From CAZQIC01 sp964593555 (GTDB lineage Bacteria > Bacteroidota > Bacteroidia > JAFLBG01), in NCBI GenBank assembly GCA_964593555.1, contig CAZQIC010000027.1:1-40603 (forward strand): a stretch of DNA of 40,603 bases, read 5' to 3'. The first letter of the stretch is position 1; each line of letters begins with the position of its first letter. A program made the translations under genes and the position numbers. This document shows positions 40,548-40,603 of this stretch, in pieces. The notes under the pieces were generated by a model. That model was not told the origin of the DNA. It worked only from the letters and a program-made list of their open reading frames with translations, and made no database searches.

Positions 40548-40603
40548 ATTATTAAGGGGAGTTCTAAAAATCAAATTGTTAATAAATAACGATATAACTA
40601 ATT

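Overview
The window looks like about 40 kb of chromosome from a low-GC member of the Bacteroidota, probably a gliding-type or environmental lineage rather than a gut Bacteroides. The evidence is a PorP/SprF-family type IX secretion protein; secreted proteins with type A and type B (gliding-motility/CHU_C) sorting domains; SprB-like repeats; TonB-dependent receptors with an N-terminal carboxypeptidase-regulatory-like domain; and promoters of the TTTG-N19-21-TAnnTTTG type. I see no tRNA, rRNA, CRISPR array, transposase or phage gene.

Layout. 1-4954 (minus): a cut-off exported protein, a 1223-residue TonB-dependent receptor and two small envelope proteins. 5000-5645: an inverted-repeat element, a Rieske-like lipoprotein and a bidirectional terminator. 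5646-9035 (minus): S-adenosylhomocysteine hydrolase, a WG-repeat protein and a flavin-reductase-like protein. 9186-10889: a helical Bacteroidota protein followed by the decayed C-terminal end of a paralogue. 10882-14902 (minus): trmB, a PhoR-like kinase, a small hairpin array, a PhoB-like regulator and a glycosyltransferase. 15040-19878 (plus): a second TonB-dependent receptor and a secreted beta-helix protein. 20088-22062: an orphan PhoB-like regulator, divergent from a PorP/SprF protein. 22212-30331: dnaG, then two large convergent secreted proteins sharing a C-terminal module. 30577-35845: a CPBP protein, then a minus-strand stress cluster (PAS kinase, receiver-Crp fusion, DoxX, membrane protein, frameshifted universal stress protein, small conserved protein). 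36242-40547 (plus): a Cys-rich exported protein, a type A-sorted secreted protein and a cytochrome-like/beta-propeller lipoprotein.

Two regulatory systems stand out. First, direct repeats of TTAAC-like pentamers at exact 11-bp spacing, the geometry of PhoB/PhoP boxes, precede the PhoB-like gene, the receptor at 15040, the beta-helix gene at 18184, and lie between the orphan regulator and the PorP-like gene. This suggests a local phosphate-starvation regulon in which receptor and beta-helix protein are co-regulated outputs. Second, the PAS kinase has a His at the position of the FixL haem ligand, its partner fuses a FixJ-like receiver to a FixK/Crp-like DNA-binding half, and TGAT-N4-ATCA palindromes of FNR/FixK type lie upstream of the kinase and of the DoxX-stress-protein operon. 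This looks like a condensed FixL-FixJ-FixK circuit. Both readings are inferences from sequence and need experiments or comparative searches.
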